Source: an uncultured Clostridia bacterium (GTDB lineage Bacteria; Bacillota_A; Clostridia; Oscillospirales; Oscillospiraceae). From it: a DNA stretch of 16,042 nt. Below, piece after piece: positions 1 to 7,677 of the stretch. Made by a program: the position numbers and the translations under genes. The stretch is taken from NCBI GenBank assembly GCA_949289625.1, contig CASEPH010000335.1, positions 1 through 16,042 of the forward strand, in the 5' to 3' direction. Position 1 is the stretch's first letter. Each line of letters begins with the position of its first letter. The notes under the pieces were generated by a model that was not told the origin of the DNA, made no database searches, and was given only the letters and a program-made list of their open reading frames with translations.

Positions 1-587
1 CTGGTGCTGTTATAGTCGTAGATCATCCGGGGCGAGAACGTAGTAACACCTTCCGGGAACAGCACATATACGTCGTCGTTTTTGTTGTTGGAGGAAATGG
101 TCTGGGCGCCGTTGCCGATGGTGGTAACAGGATAACCACCCAGGGTGGCAGGAATCATGACCACATTGCCGGTTTTCTCCTCACCGGTTCCCCAAAGAAT
201 GGTGGCCTCTGGATCCGCCCCTTCCATCATCATGGCCATAAAGGCATCCAGATCCTCCTGGGAAGGATTGCCTCCATTGCCGCCAGCCGCGCCAGGATCG
301 GCAGCTGCCGCACCGGGATCACTGGCTGCTCCGCCCTGTTCGCCTCCAGCTGCACCGGGATCACCGCCCATACCGCCGGGCATTCCGCCAGGTCCGCCGG
401 GTCCACCCGGCCCTCCAGGACCACCGGCCATGGCCTGCGTTACCTCATAGACCCATGCCCCTTCCAGCTGGTTGCCCTCCGGAATAGGCTCCTCTTCTGT
501 ATCCGCCGCGCTTCCGGCTGTGGCCAGCATCCCCATAAGCATAGCTGCCGTCAGCACCAGCGCCGCAATTCTGCTCTTTCTTTTCAT
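1..587 (-). CDS. Secreted BspA-type (LRR_5) leucine-rich repeat protein, N-terminal part, cut by window edge
   Basis: The gene runs off the left edge; about 195 codons are visible. Residues 1-28 look like a Sec signal peptide: KRKSR, then a hydrophobic stretch with Ala/Leu/Met, and a likely cut near AGSA-A before an acidic DTEEEP. Residues 55-107 are low complexity: four Gly-Gly-Pro units, a Met/Gly/Pro stretch, then three DPGAA units spaced by Gly/Ala/Asn. From about residue 136 the chain reads VVMIPATLGGYPVTTIGNGA, then later LFPEGVT, the pattern of BspA-like LRR_5 repeats (I-P-x-x-L-G-G-x-P-V-T-x-I-G). This family is secreted or surface-attached and often linked to adhesion; that role is inference here. 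Two in-frame ATGs lie at 593 and 587. The GGAGG touches the first and sits 6 bases before the second, so I chose 587. It is transcribed away from recJ. The missing C-terminus could hold an anchor. Confidence 0.75.
   Translation of the reverse strand, partial: MKRKSRIAALVLTAAMLMGMLATAGSAADTEEEPIPEGNQLEGAWVYEVTQAMAGGPGGPGGPGGPGGMPGGMGGDPGAAGGEQGGAASDPGAAAADPGAAGGNGGNPSQEDLDAFMAMMMEGADPEATILWGTGEEKTGNVVMIPATLGGYPVTTIGNGAQTISSNNKNDDVYVLFPEGVTTFSPRMIYDYNST
267..425 (-). repeat. Low-complexity Gly-Gly-Pro and DPGAA coding repeats
   Basis: Inside the secreted LRR protein, bases 384-425 encode GGP four times followed by GG. Bases 363-383 encode MPGGMGG. Bases 267-362 encode three DPGAA units separated by GGEQGGAAS, AA and GGNGGN. 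The repeat units use mixed synonymous codons (CCT, CCG and CCC; GGT, GGA and GGC), so the DNA is less repetitive than the protein. This looks like a flexible spacer between the signal peptide and the LRR domain. Confidence 0.75.
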
Positions 588-695
588 TGTCATCCTCCCT
601 CTCGAAAAAGAACTCTCGCAAGAATTCTATATAAAATATATCAGTGCAGCCGACCAAAAGCAATTATTTCTGTGCAAATCAACCAATGACACCAC

Positions 696-701
696 ATTAT
701 A
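696..701 (-). promoter_or_regulatory. Possible -10 box for the secreted LRR protein
   Basis: Read on the minus strand, these bases are a perfect TATAAT. The hexamer 17 bases upstream (719-724, CACCCG on the minus strand) is a poor -35 and lies in an inverted repeat, so the promoter, if real, may need an activator. The leader would be about 100 bases. A weaker alternative nearer the gene is TTGGTC at 652-657 with TTATAT at 629-634. Confidence 0.35.
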
Positions 702-718
702 AACACTTTTGTATTTCT

Positions 719-740
719 CGGGTGGGCAGATAGACACCCG
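719..740. promoter_or_regulatory. Inverted repeat between the divergent LRR gene and recJ
   Basis: CGGGTG at 719-724 is matched by CACCCG at 735-740 with a 10-base centre. It is not followed by a T run on either strand, so it does not look like an intrinsic terminator. It covers the -35 position of the candidate minus-strand promoter and could be a protein binding site. The sequence alone does not show which protein. Confidence 0.3.
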
Positions 741-797
741 GGAAAATATCTGTAGGGTCTCCTTTTGTGAGGGATTCCGGAAACTTCTCCTTTTCCC

Positions 798-826
798 TTG
801 AGGTTTCAGCGTTTTTTTGCTATAAT
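798..826 (+). promoter_or_regulatory. SigmaA-type promoter of recJ with extended -10
   Basis: The -35 is TTGAGG (798-803) and the -10 is a perfect TATAAT (821-826), separated by 17 bases. The -10 is preceded by TGC, giving an extended -10 element. Transcription would start near 833, which leaves a leader of only about 20 bases before the recJ start. It probably drives recJ, rel and dtd, and perhaps more. Confidence 0.75.
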
Positions 827-854
827 TGCTTCAAAATCATGATATGGATGTGTA

Positions 855-2927
855 TTGAAGTTGAAATACGGCATTTGGAATGTCCCTCAAATTGACCGGA
901 AGCGTGTCTCTGACCTGACCGCCTCCGGTATATCTCCCCTGGCTGCCGCCGTATTGGTCTCCCGTGGTTACGACACCCCCCGGAACGCCCACGCTCTGAT
1001 TTCCTCCGGACATCAGGCGCTGCTGGATCCCATGACGCTGCCGGATATGCCGAAGGCGGCCCAGCGGGTCAGGCAGGCCATTACAGAAGGGGAAAAGATC
1101 GCCGTTTTTGGAGATTACGACGTGGATGGCATTACTTCCACCTGTCTGCTGACAGATTTTTTGACCCGCCAGGGCGCTGACTGCACCTGGTATATCCCCG
1201 CCCGGCTGGAGGAGGGCTACGGCCTCAACGAATCTGCCATTCAAAGCCTGCACGATACGGGGATCGAACTCATCATCACGGTAGACTGCGGCATCACCGC
1301 TGTGGAGGAAGCACAGTTCTGCAAGTCCTTGGGCATCGACCTCATCATCACCGACCATCACGAGTGCAAGCAGCAGCTTCCCGAAGCGGTGGCAGTGGTG
1401 GATCCCCACCGAAAGGACTCCCAATATGGTTTCCCCTTTCTCGCCGGCGTAGGCGTGGCTTTTAAGCTGGCCGCCGCCATTTCCGGCGATCAGGACCGGA
1501 TTTTTGAAGAATATTGTGATCTGGTGAGTCTTGGCACTGTGGCAGATGTGATGCCGCTGCTGGGAGAAAACCGGGTTTTGGTCACCGGCGGTATCGCCGC
1601 CATGCAGCACTGCCGCCGGGTTGGGCTGCTGGCCCTGATGCATGAATGCCAGCTTTCCCCCGCAGCCATCAATTCCACCGCCATTGGCTATACGCTGGCC
1701 CCTAGAATCAACGCTGCCGGCCGTATGGGCCAAGTGGACTTGGCCGCGGAACTGTTCTTGACCCAGGATCCCCATGAGGCTGCATTTTTGGCAGCCTCCC
1801 TCTGCCGGTTAAACCGGCAAAGACAGTCCATTGAAGCAGAGATCTACGAAGACGCCGTGGCAATGCTGGGAGAACTCCAGCATCCTTCTGCCATTGTATT
1901 GGCGGGAGAAACCTGGCATCAGGGCGTGGTGGGCATTGTGGCCTCCCGGCTGGCGGAGGACTATGGCTGTCCCGTCTTTCTCATCTGCCTCTCCGGAGAC
2001 GTGGGAAAGGCTTCTTCCCGAAGCTATGGCGGATTCCCGCTGTTTTCCACTCTGGAACAGCTGACGGATCTGCTGGAGAACTTTGGCGGTCACGAGCTGG
2101 CGGCTGGCTTTACCATCCGTCGGGAATGCATTCCTGCATTTCGAGAAAAAGTCTCGGATTTGGCGCGTCACTATCAGGAGACCCATCCAGACGGAAAGGC
2201 CCTGGAACTGGACTGCTCCATTTCCCCGGAACTGCTGACGGTTTCCAATGTGGCCGCCTTAGATCAGATGGAGCCCTTCGGCGCAGGCTTTGCCCGGCCT
2301 CAGTTCTTTATGGACAGCCTTCGGGTGGAGCAGCTTTCCGAAGTTGGAGGCGGCAAGCATCTGAAACTGCGGCTAACTCGAGAGGATAAGCTGCTCAGCG
2401 GAATCTTTTTCTCCACCACTGCCTGCCGTGCCGCCATTGCGCCGGGAGATCTGGTGGAAATTGCGTTCACTCCTCAAATCAACGAATTTCGAGGTATTCG
2501 CTCCGTACAGCTCAATCTCATCGACATTCGGCCCTCCTATGCGTGCCGGCAAGCCATGGAAAAAGATCGGGACATCTACTCCCGATTCTGCTCTGGCACC
2601 CTATCCCACGGAGAAGCCTCTGATCTGATCCCCCCCAGACGGGAATTTGCTGCGGTATGGCGGTATCTTTCCGCCAACGCCCGAAACGGCGCACTGACGG
2701 ACGATTTCTCCGTACTGGCCCGCAAAATTGCCAGAAGCGCCAATCTCCCATGCTCCTTTGTCCGCACAAGGCTGTGCCTCGACATTTTGGAGGAACGGGG
2801 CCTGATCGAAATCAAGTCCGGCTTTCGGACGCTCTTTATCAAACTTACGCCGGGACCTGAAAAGGTGGATCTGCAGAGCTCTGCCATTCTGCTCCGGCTC
2901 AGGAATCAAGAAGAAGGTGACGTGTAA
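855..2927 (+). CDS. recJ: Single-stranded-DNA-specific exonuclease RecJ
   Basis: RecJ is a DHH-family 5'-3' exonuclease that degrades single-stranded DNA in recombination and repair, using two metal ions in the cytoplasm. The 690-residue protein shows the family motifs in order: GDYDVDG at 86-92, DCG at 144-146, DHH at 167-169, GTVADVMPL at 227-235, the RINAAGRM linker motif at 284-291, WHQGVVGIVASRL at 354-366 and GGHELAAGF at 411-419 (DHHA1). An OB-fold region with FTPQINEFRG follows near 480-560. Residues 565-690 form the extra C-terminal domain found in Firmicutes RecJ. The start is a TTG at 855, because the frame is closed by TGA at 840-842 and has no ATG before the first motif; a second TTG at 861 is possible. 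The ribosome binding site is weak (GGATG at 846-850). The stop overlaps the rel start as TAATG. Confidence 0.95.
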   Translation: MKLKYGIWNVPQIDRKRVSDLTASGISPLAAAVLVSRGYDTPRNAHALISSGHQALLDPMTLPDMPKAAQRVRQAITEGEKIAVFGDYDVDGITSTCLLTDFLTRQGADCTWYIPARLEEGYGLNESAIQSLHDTGIELIITVDCGITAVEEAQFCKSLGIDLIITDHHECKQQLPEAVAVVDPHRKDSQYGFPFLAGVGVAFKLAAAISGDQDRIFEEYCDLVSLGTVADVMPLLGENRVLVTGGIAAMQHCRRVGLLALMHECQLSPAAINSTAIGYTLAPRINAAGRMGQVDLAAELFLTQDPHEAAFLAASLCRLNRQRQSIEAEIYEDAVAMLGELQHPSAIVLAGETWHQGVVGIVASRLAEDYGCPVFLICLSGDVGKASSRSYGGFPLFSTLEQLTDLLENFGGHELAAGFTIRRECIPAFREKVSDLARHYQETHPDGKALELDCSISPELLTVSNVAALDQMEPFGAGFARPQFFMDSLRVEQLSEVGGGKHLKLRLTREDKLLSGIFFSTTACRAAIAPGDLVEIAFTPQINEFRGIRSVQLNLIDIRPSYACRQAMEKDRDIYSRFCSGTLSHGEASDLIPPRREFAAVWRYLSANARNGALTDDFSVLARKIARSANLPCSFVRTRLCLDILEERGLIEIKSGFRTLFIKLTPGPEKVDLQSSAILLRLRNQEEGDV

Positions 2928-5107
2928 TGGAATCCGTTCAGGCGCACTATGACGCCATGAAGGCTGCAATTACAAAATATACACCCCATGTGGATATGAA
3001 CGTGGTGGACGCGGCATACCAGTATGCCGCTGAGAAGCACAAAAATCAGCTCCGTAAGGACGGCTCCCCCTATGTGATCCATCCTCTGGCAGTGGCGGAG
3101 ATTGTGGCGGAGATGGGACTGGACACGGACGCTATTCTGGCAGCTTTGCTCCATGACTGTATTGAGGATACCGACTCCACCCACGATGAGATTGCAAAAA
3201 AATTTGGAAAAACTGTGGCAGAACTGGTGGAGGGCGTCACCAAGCTAACCCGGGTGAACTTCACCTCCCTGGAGGAGGAGCAGATGGGGAACCTCCGAAA
3301 GATGTTCCTGGCCATGAGCAAGGATATTCGGGTGATCCTCATCAAAATCGCTGACCGGCTCCACAATACCCGCACCCTTCAATTTCAAACTCCGGCCAAG
3401 CAACGCACCAAGTCCCTGGAAACCATGGAGATCTATGCCCCCCTGGCCCACCGGCTGGGCATGCAGAAGATCAAGTGGGAACTGGAGGATACCTCCCTCA
3501 AGTATCTCGATCCCATCGGCTACGAGGACATTTCCCATCAGTTGGACGAAAAGGAGGCCGCCAACGCCCAGATGATGGCCTCCATTCGTTCCAAAATTGA
3601 AACACGACTCAAGGAATCCGGCATTCAGTTTCAGATATACGGCCGGGTTAAACACATTTATTCCATCTACCGGAAAATGTACACCCAAAACAAATCCCTG
3701 GACGAAGTATACGATCTCTTTGCCTTCCGGGTCATCGTGGAGGATATTGCCGACTGCTATAACGTGCTGGGCCATATTCACGACCTGTTTAACCTGGTGC
3801 CCGGCCGGTTTAAGGACTATATCTCCACCCCCAAGCCCAACGGTTATCAGTCTCTCCACACCACGGTCATTGGCTCCGAGGGAATTCCCTTTGAGGTCCA
3901 GATTCGTACCGCCCAGATGCACCATACCGCCGAATACGGCATCGCCGCCCATTGGAAATACAAAGAAGGTATTGACAGTAAGGGCGGAGAAGAACAGTTG
4001 GAATGGGTCCGTCGGCTTTTGGAGAGTCAGCAGGACTCCGAGGCAGAAGATTTTATTTCCAATCTCAAAATCGATATGTTCGATGACGAGGTATTTGTCT
4101 TTACCCCCCGGGGCGAGGTCATTTCCCTGCCCTCCGGTTCCACCCCCATCGACTTTGCCTACGCCATTCACTCTGAGGTCGGCAACCACATGGTGGGTGC
4201 TAAAATCAACAATCGCATTGTCAACTACGATACGGTACTCCAGAACGGCGACATTGTAGAGGTTATCACCTCCAAGTCTGCCAAGGGCCCCAGCCGGGAT
4301 TGGCTGAGCCTGTGCAAATCCAACCAGGCCCGGATCAAGATCAAGCAATGGTACAAAAAAGAGCGCAGAGAAGAAAACATTGTCAACGGCAAGCAGAGCT
4401 TTGAGGACGAGCTGCGCCGCATCGGCGTCAGTCCTTCCGTCATTACCAACGACACACTCTTGCCTACCCTGCTGAAGAAGCTGTCCTTTAGCAGCCTGGA
4501 CGATATGTATGCTGCCATCGGTTACGGCGGTCTTACAGCTCTGAAGGCCGTCAACCGGATCAAAGAGGAACTGCTCCGCTTTACCAAGGCCTCCCGTACC
4601 GAGACTCTGGAGCCCAAGGACCCCACCGCTATCAGCCGTGCCCCCAAGCAGGTGACCTCCGGTGTCATTGTGGAGGACATCGACAACTGTATGATCAAAT
4701 TTGCCCGGTGCTGTACGCCGGTTCCCGGCGACGATATCGTGGGCTTTATCACCAAGGGCTTCGGCGTCTCCGTCCACCGTCGTGACTGTCCCAATGCGGC
4801 AGGCGCCGCCTCTCCGGAGAACTCCGGCCGCTGGGTCAAAGTTTCCTGGGCCACAGCGCCCATGGAGAGCTTTTCCACCTCCTTTGAGCTGGATTGCATG
4901 GACCGGGACGGCATTGCTCTGGATGTGGCCATGGTTATTACCTCCATGAAGCTGCGATGTTCAGAGCTCTCCGCCAGATCCGACCATAAGGGCAACTGTA
5001 TCATCTCCATCACCGTGGAGGTTCGGGATGTGGCGGAGCTCAATACCGTTAAGTCCCGTATGACAGGCATTCGCGGCGTCCGCAGCGTCCGCCGGGGGCA
5101 CCACTGA
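2927..5107 (+). CDS. rel: Bifunctional (p)ppGpp synthetase/hydrolase, RelA/SpoT family
   Basis: This long RSH enzyme makes and degrades (p)ppGpp, the stringent-response alarmone. At 726 residues it has the usual length. The hydrolase HD domain is intact: H52 in IHP, then H76-D77 and E80-D81 in HDCIED. The synthetase domain has YGRVK (238-242), RFKDYISTPKPNGYQSLHT (294-312), QIRT (325-328) and EYGIAAHWKYK (336-346). The R-F-K-D form at 294-297 is the bifunctional type; monofunctional RelA has an acidic version there. The TGS domain covers about 388-448, the conserved CCTPVPGD region starts at 595, and the ACT domain lies at about 650-724. A ribosome binding site (AAGAAGGTGA, 2911-2920) lies in the recJ end, and the start overlaps the recJ stop by one base. 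All catalytic motifs are present, so I expect both activities. Confidence 0.97.
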   Translation: MESVQAHYDAMKAAITKYTPHVDMNVVDAAYQYAAEKHKNQLRKDGSPYVIHPLAVAEIVAEMGLDTDAILAALLHDCIEDTDSTHDEIAKKFGKTVAELVEGVTKLTRVNFTSLEEEQMGNLRKMFLAMSKDIRVILIKIADRLHNTRTLQFQTPAKQRTKSLETMEIYAPLAHRLGMQKIKWELEDTSLKYLDPIGYEDISHQLDEKEAANAQMMASIRSKIETRLKESGIQFQIYGRVKHIYSIYRKMYTQNKSLDEVYDLFAFRVIVEDIADCYNVLGHIHDLFNLVPGRFKDYISTPKPNGYQSLHTTVIGSEGIPFEVQIRTAQMHHTAEYGIAAHWKYKEGIDSKGGEEQLEWVRRLLESQQDSEAEDFISNLKIDMFDDEVFVFTPRGEVISLPSGSTPIDFAYAIHSEVGNHMVGAKINNRIVNYDTVLQNGDIVEVITSKSAKGPSRDWLSLCKSNQARIKIKQWYKKERREENIVNGKQSFEDELRRIGVSPSVITNDTLLPTLLKKLSFSSLDDMYAAIGYGGLTALKAVNRIKEELLRFTKASRTETLEPKDPTAISRAPKQVTSGVIVEDIDNCMIKFARCCTPVPGDDIVGFITKGFGVSVHRRDCPNAAGAASPENSGRWVKVSWATAPMESFSTSFELDCMDRDGIALDVAMVITSMKLRCSELSARSDHKGNCIISITVEVRDVAELNTVKSRMTGIRGVRSVRRGHH

Positions 5108-5553
5108 TGCGGGCGGTATTGACACGAGTTTCCTCCGCTTCTGTCACAGTGGATGGAACGGTAACCGGCAGTATCGGCCGTGGCTTTCTGATCCTGCTGG
5201 GCGTGGGCCCGGAAGATACGGAGAAGGAATGTGAAAAGCTCTGCAAAAAGCTGCTGAGCCTGCGGATCTTCACCGATCCCGACGGTAAGATGAACCTAGG
5301 TCTGGAGGCGGTACAGGGTCAGGTGCTGGTGGTGAGCCAGTTCACCCTGTACGGCAGCTGTAAAAAAGGCCGTCGCCCGGATTTCTTCGGCGCGGCGGAT
5401 CCCACCCTTGCGGAGCGGCTCTATGAACTGTTTCTGCAAAAATGTGCGGAGGCCGGGTATCCGCCTCAGCATGGGGTGTTTGGCGCCCACATGGAGGTGG
5501 CCTCTGTCAATGACGGACCTGTGACGCTGGTCGTGGATACTGACGAACTTTAA
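5107..5553 (+). CDS. dtd: D-aminoacyl-tRNA deacylase
   Basis: Dtd hydrolyses the ester between D-amino acids (and glycine) and tRNA, which keeps them out of translation. At 148 residues it has the normal length. The two signature motifs are present: SQFTLYG at 77-83, including T80, and NDGPVT at 135-140 with the Gly-Pro that enforces chirality. The usual TG-x-FGA-x-M motif reads HGVFGAHM (122-129), with His in place of Thr. The ATG overlaps the rel stop as TGATG, so translation is probably coupled. Rel followed by dtd is a familiar order in Firmicutes. Confidence 0.95.
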   Translation: MRAVLTRVSSASVTVDGTVTGSIGRGFLILLGVGPEDTEKECEKLCKKLLSLRIFTDPDGKMNLGLEAVQGQVLVVSQFTLYGSCKKGRRPDFFGAADPTLAERLYELFLQKCAEAGYPPQHGVFGAHMEVASVNDGPVTLVVDTDEL

Positions 5554-5567
5554 GTTTGCTATATAAT
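5540..5567 (+). promoter_or_regulatory. Possible internal promoter for the MBL-hemZ segment
   Basis: A perfect TATAAT (5562-5567) lies just after the dtd stop. CTGACG (5540-5545) is a 4-of-6 match to a -35, with 16-base spacing. This is the first non-overlapping joint in the block (73 bases). The leader contains a small hairpin (GCGGC at 5592-5596 and GCCGC at 5603-5607) before the ribosome binding site. Confidence 0.5.
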
Positions 5568-5626
5568 TTGCACACACAAATAAAGCAACGTGCGGCCTTG
5601 CAGCCGCCCCACGAGGAGGAATTCCT

Positions 5627-6241
5627 ATGAAAATTGAAGTACAGCAGGTAGGCGACCTGATGACCAACTGCTATATTGTCTGGGACGAAAACACCAAAAA
5701 CGCCGCTGTGATCGATCCCGGCGACGACGGTGCCTATTTGTCGAACCGTCTGAAGAAAAACGGTCTTACCCTGCAATATATTCTCTTGACCCACGGCCAC
5801 TTCGACCACATCGGCGGTGTGGATGAACTAAAATCCACCTGTGGCAGCAACCCGAAGGTTTATCTGTCCCACAAAGACCTGGGACTGGAATCCGTATTTC
5901 ACGAGACCATTGCCCTGGATCCCAACTCCGTCACCGACTGGAAGGAGGGGGATTCCGTGACCATGGACTCCATCACCTTCCGGGTACTGTCCACCCCCGG
6001 TCATACCCCTGGTTCAGTCTGCCTGATCGCCGGTGATATACTGTTCTCCGGCGACACCCTGTTCCAAGGCTCCTGCGGTCGGACGGATTTCCCCGGCGGA
6101 AGCTGGACGGAAATGAGCGCTTCTCTGCGGCGTCTCTATCAGCTTCCAGGAGACTACACGGTGCTTTCCGGCCACACTGGCTCCACCACCCTGGACCGGG
6201 AACGGAAAACCAACGTCTTCATGCAGAGCAGTATCTCATGA
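5627..6241 (+). CDS. MBL-fold metallohydrolase, glyoxalase II-like
   Basis: A 204-residue single-domain metallo-beta-lactamase-fold hydrolase. The metal-binding residues are all visible: THGHFDH at 55-61 (H56, H58, D60, H61), H126 in TPGHTPGS, D143 in SGDTLF and H183 in SGHTGS. GRTDF at 151-155 is typical of the YcbL/glyoxalase-II-like group. The substrate cannot be read from the sequence; hydrolysis of a thioester such as a hydroxyacyl-glutathione analogue or another small ester is possible. A strong AGGAGG (5614-5619) lies 7 bases before the ATG. Its last codons overlap the hemZ start as ATGA, so the two are probably made together. Small MBL proteins of this kind often sit before hemZ in Clostridia, from my general knowledge. 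Confidence 0.9.
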   Translation: MKIEVQQVGDLMTNCYIVWDENTKNAAVIDPGDDGAYLSNRLKKNGLTLQYILLTHGHFDHIGGVDELKSTCGSNPKVYLSHKDLGLESVFHETIALDPNSVTDWKEGDSVTMDSITFRVLSTPGHTPGSVCLIAGDILFSGDTLFQGSCGRTDFPGGSWTEMSASLRRLYQLPGDYTVLSGHTGSTTLDRERKTNVFMQSSIS

Positions 6242-7677
6242 AGCTTCGATTGGTAGGGCACGACAGCCGGTACGCTATGGAGCAGATCCAGCTGACACTG
6301 TTTCCCCAAGAAAAACTGGAATATTGTACCCAGGCCTTTTCCGGTGATGGCGCCATTTCCACCCTGTCCGAGGGTAAGACCTGGCTCACTGCCACCGCAA
6401 AAATCACCCGGGGCAATCAATCCCACCTGGGCATTGCCCGGTGCAAAACCGCTTCCGCCACGGAAGCACTGCGCCGCCAGATCCTGCGGCAAAGCTATTA
6501 CCGGGCTGCTCTGCCCTTTTTGGAACATCCCCCATCCTGGGGAGCTCTGTCCGGGGTCCGGCCCACCAAACTGGTGTCCCGGCATCTTATGGCAGGTGGC
6601 ACCCGAAAAAGCGCAGATCGAATGCTCCGGGATGTTTACTATGTTACACCGGAACGCCGGCAACTCTGCCTGGATGCAGCGGAGGCCACCATGGCGGCTC
6701 TGGAAAAGCAGCAGCCGGAGGACATTTCCCTCTATGTAGGAATCCCCTTTTGTCCCACCCGGTGCATCTATTGCAGCTTCGTATCTGCGGCAACGGAAAA
6801 ATCCGGCCATCTGATTCCACCCTATTTGGAAGCGCTGGAGCAGGAGATATGGTCAGCCGCCGAAGGGCTTCGAGCCCATCCCCGGCGGATCCGCACAGTG
6901 TATATCGGTGGTGGTACGCCCACCACCCTCAGTGCCGATCAGCTTTCCCGGCTTCTTGACATGCTTCATCAGGCCTTTGATTTGTCGTCCTGTCTGGAAC
7001 TGACCGTGGAAGCCGGTCGGCCGGACACCCTGGACCTGCACAAACTGCAAGCCCTTCGGGAGCACGGTGCCACCCGCATCAGCATCAATCCCCAGACCAT
7101 GGATGACCATGTATTGGAGATTTTGGGCCGGAGGCACCAGAGTGCCGATATCTTCCGGGCCTATGAGCAGGCCCTCCAGGCCGGTCACAGGGACATCAAT
7201 ATGGACCTCATTGCCGGACTGCCGGGAGACACGCCGGAAGGTTTTCTGCATACCATGGAGGAGATTTTGAAGCTGGAACCCTCCAATATTACAGTCCATA
7301 CCCTGGCGCTGAAAAAAGCTGCTACCCTGTACTATGAGAAGCGCACCACTCTGCCCACTGCCGACGCAGTAGAACAGATGCTCCGCGGTGGAAATACCAT
7401 GCTGCGGCAAAACAGTTACCGTCCCTACTACCTCTACCGGCAGAAATATATGACCGGCAGTTTTGAAAATGTAGGCTGGTGCAGGCATGGATATGCCAAT
7501 CTTTACAATATATATATGATGGAGGAACTGCACTCCATCTTGTCCCTTGGGGCAGGCGGCATGACAAAACTGGTATCCGGAAATAGGATCACCCGGATCA
7601 GCAACCCGAAATACCCCCAGGAATACATCCGCATGATCTCAGAAATTGCCGCGAAAAAGCGGGAGGTGACCCTATGA
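6238..7677 (+). CDS. hemZ: HemZ-type radical SAM protein (coproporphyrinogen dehydrogenase family)
   Basis: A 479-residue radical SAM protein with the HemZ layout: an N-terminal region of about 160 residues ahead of the radical SAM core, including GALSGVRPTKLV at 102-113. The iron-sulfur ligands are C172, C176 and C179 in FCPTRCIYCSF. The next position is Ser-Phe, as in HemW/HemZ, where true HemN has a fourth Cys. GGGTPT at 224-229 is the SAM-binding motif. The C-terminal part has VGWCRHG and SLGAGGMTKLV, characteristic of HemZ. The family name implies oxidative decarboxylation of coproporphyrinogen III, but HemW-like members can act as heme chaperones, so the reaction is uncertain. No other heme gene is in the window. 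It starts inside the MBL stop (ATGA) and ends overlapping the kinase start (ATGA). Confidence 0.88.
   Translation: MKLRLVGHDSRYAMEQIQLTLFPQEKLEYCTQAFSGDGAISTLSEGKTWLTATAKITRGNQSHLGIARCKTASATEALRRQILRQSYYRAALPFLEHPPSWGALSGVRPTKLVSRHLMAGGTRKSADRMLRDVYYVTPERRQLCLDAAEATMAALEKQQPEDISLYVGIPFCPTRCIYCSFVSAATEKSGHLIPPYLEALEQEIWSAAEGLRAHPRRIRTVYIGGGTPTTLSADQLSRLLDMLHQAFDLSSCLELTVEAGRPDTLDLHKLQALREHGATRISINPQTMDDHVLEILGRRHQSADIFRAYEQALQAGHRDINMDLIAGLPGDTPEGFLHTMEEILKLEPSNITVHTLALKKAATLYYEKRTTLPTADAVEQMLRGGNTMLRQNSYRPYYLYRQKYMTGSFENVGWCRHGYANLYNIYMMEELHSILSLGAGGMTKLVSGNRITRISNPKYPQEYIRMISEIAAKKREVTL

Noticed and set aside
472..702. A 76-codon plus-strand frame across the LRR signal peptide and the intergenic region
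   Set aside because: It has a hydrophobic stretch only because it is antisense to the signal peptide region, and I see no ribosome binding site or promoter placed for it.
837..1775. A 312-codon open frame on the minus strand, opposite recJ
   Set aside because: It is antisense to the RecJ catalytic domain, has a His/Gly/Gln-rich composition typical of a shadow frame, and lacks a family pattern.
3245..4777. A 510-codon open frame on the minus strand, opposite rel
   Set aside because: It lies wholly antisense to a gene with all expected motifs, shows no recognisable domain, and such frames are common in GC-rich coding DNA with few stops in the opposite frame.
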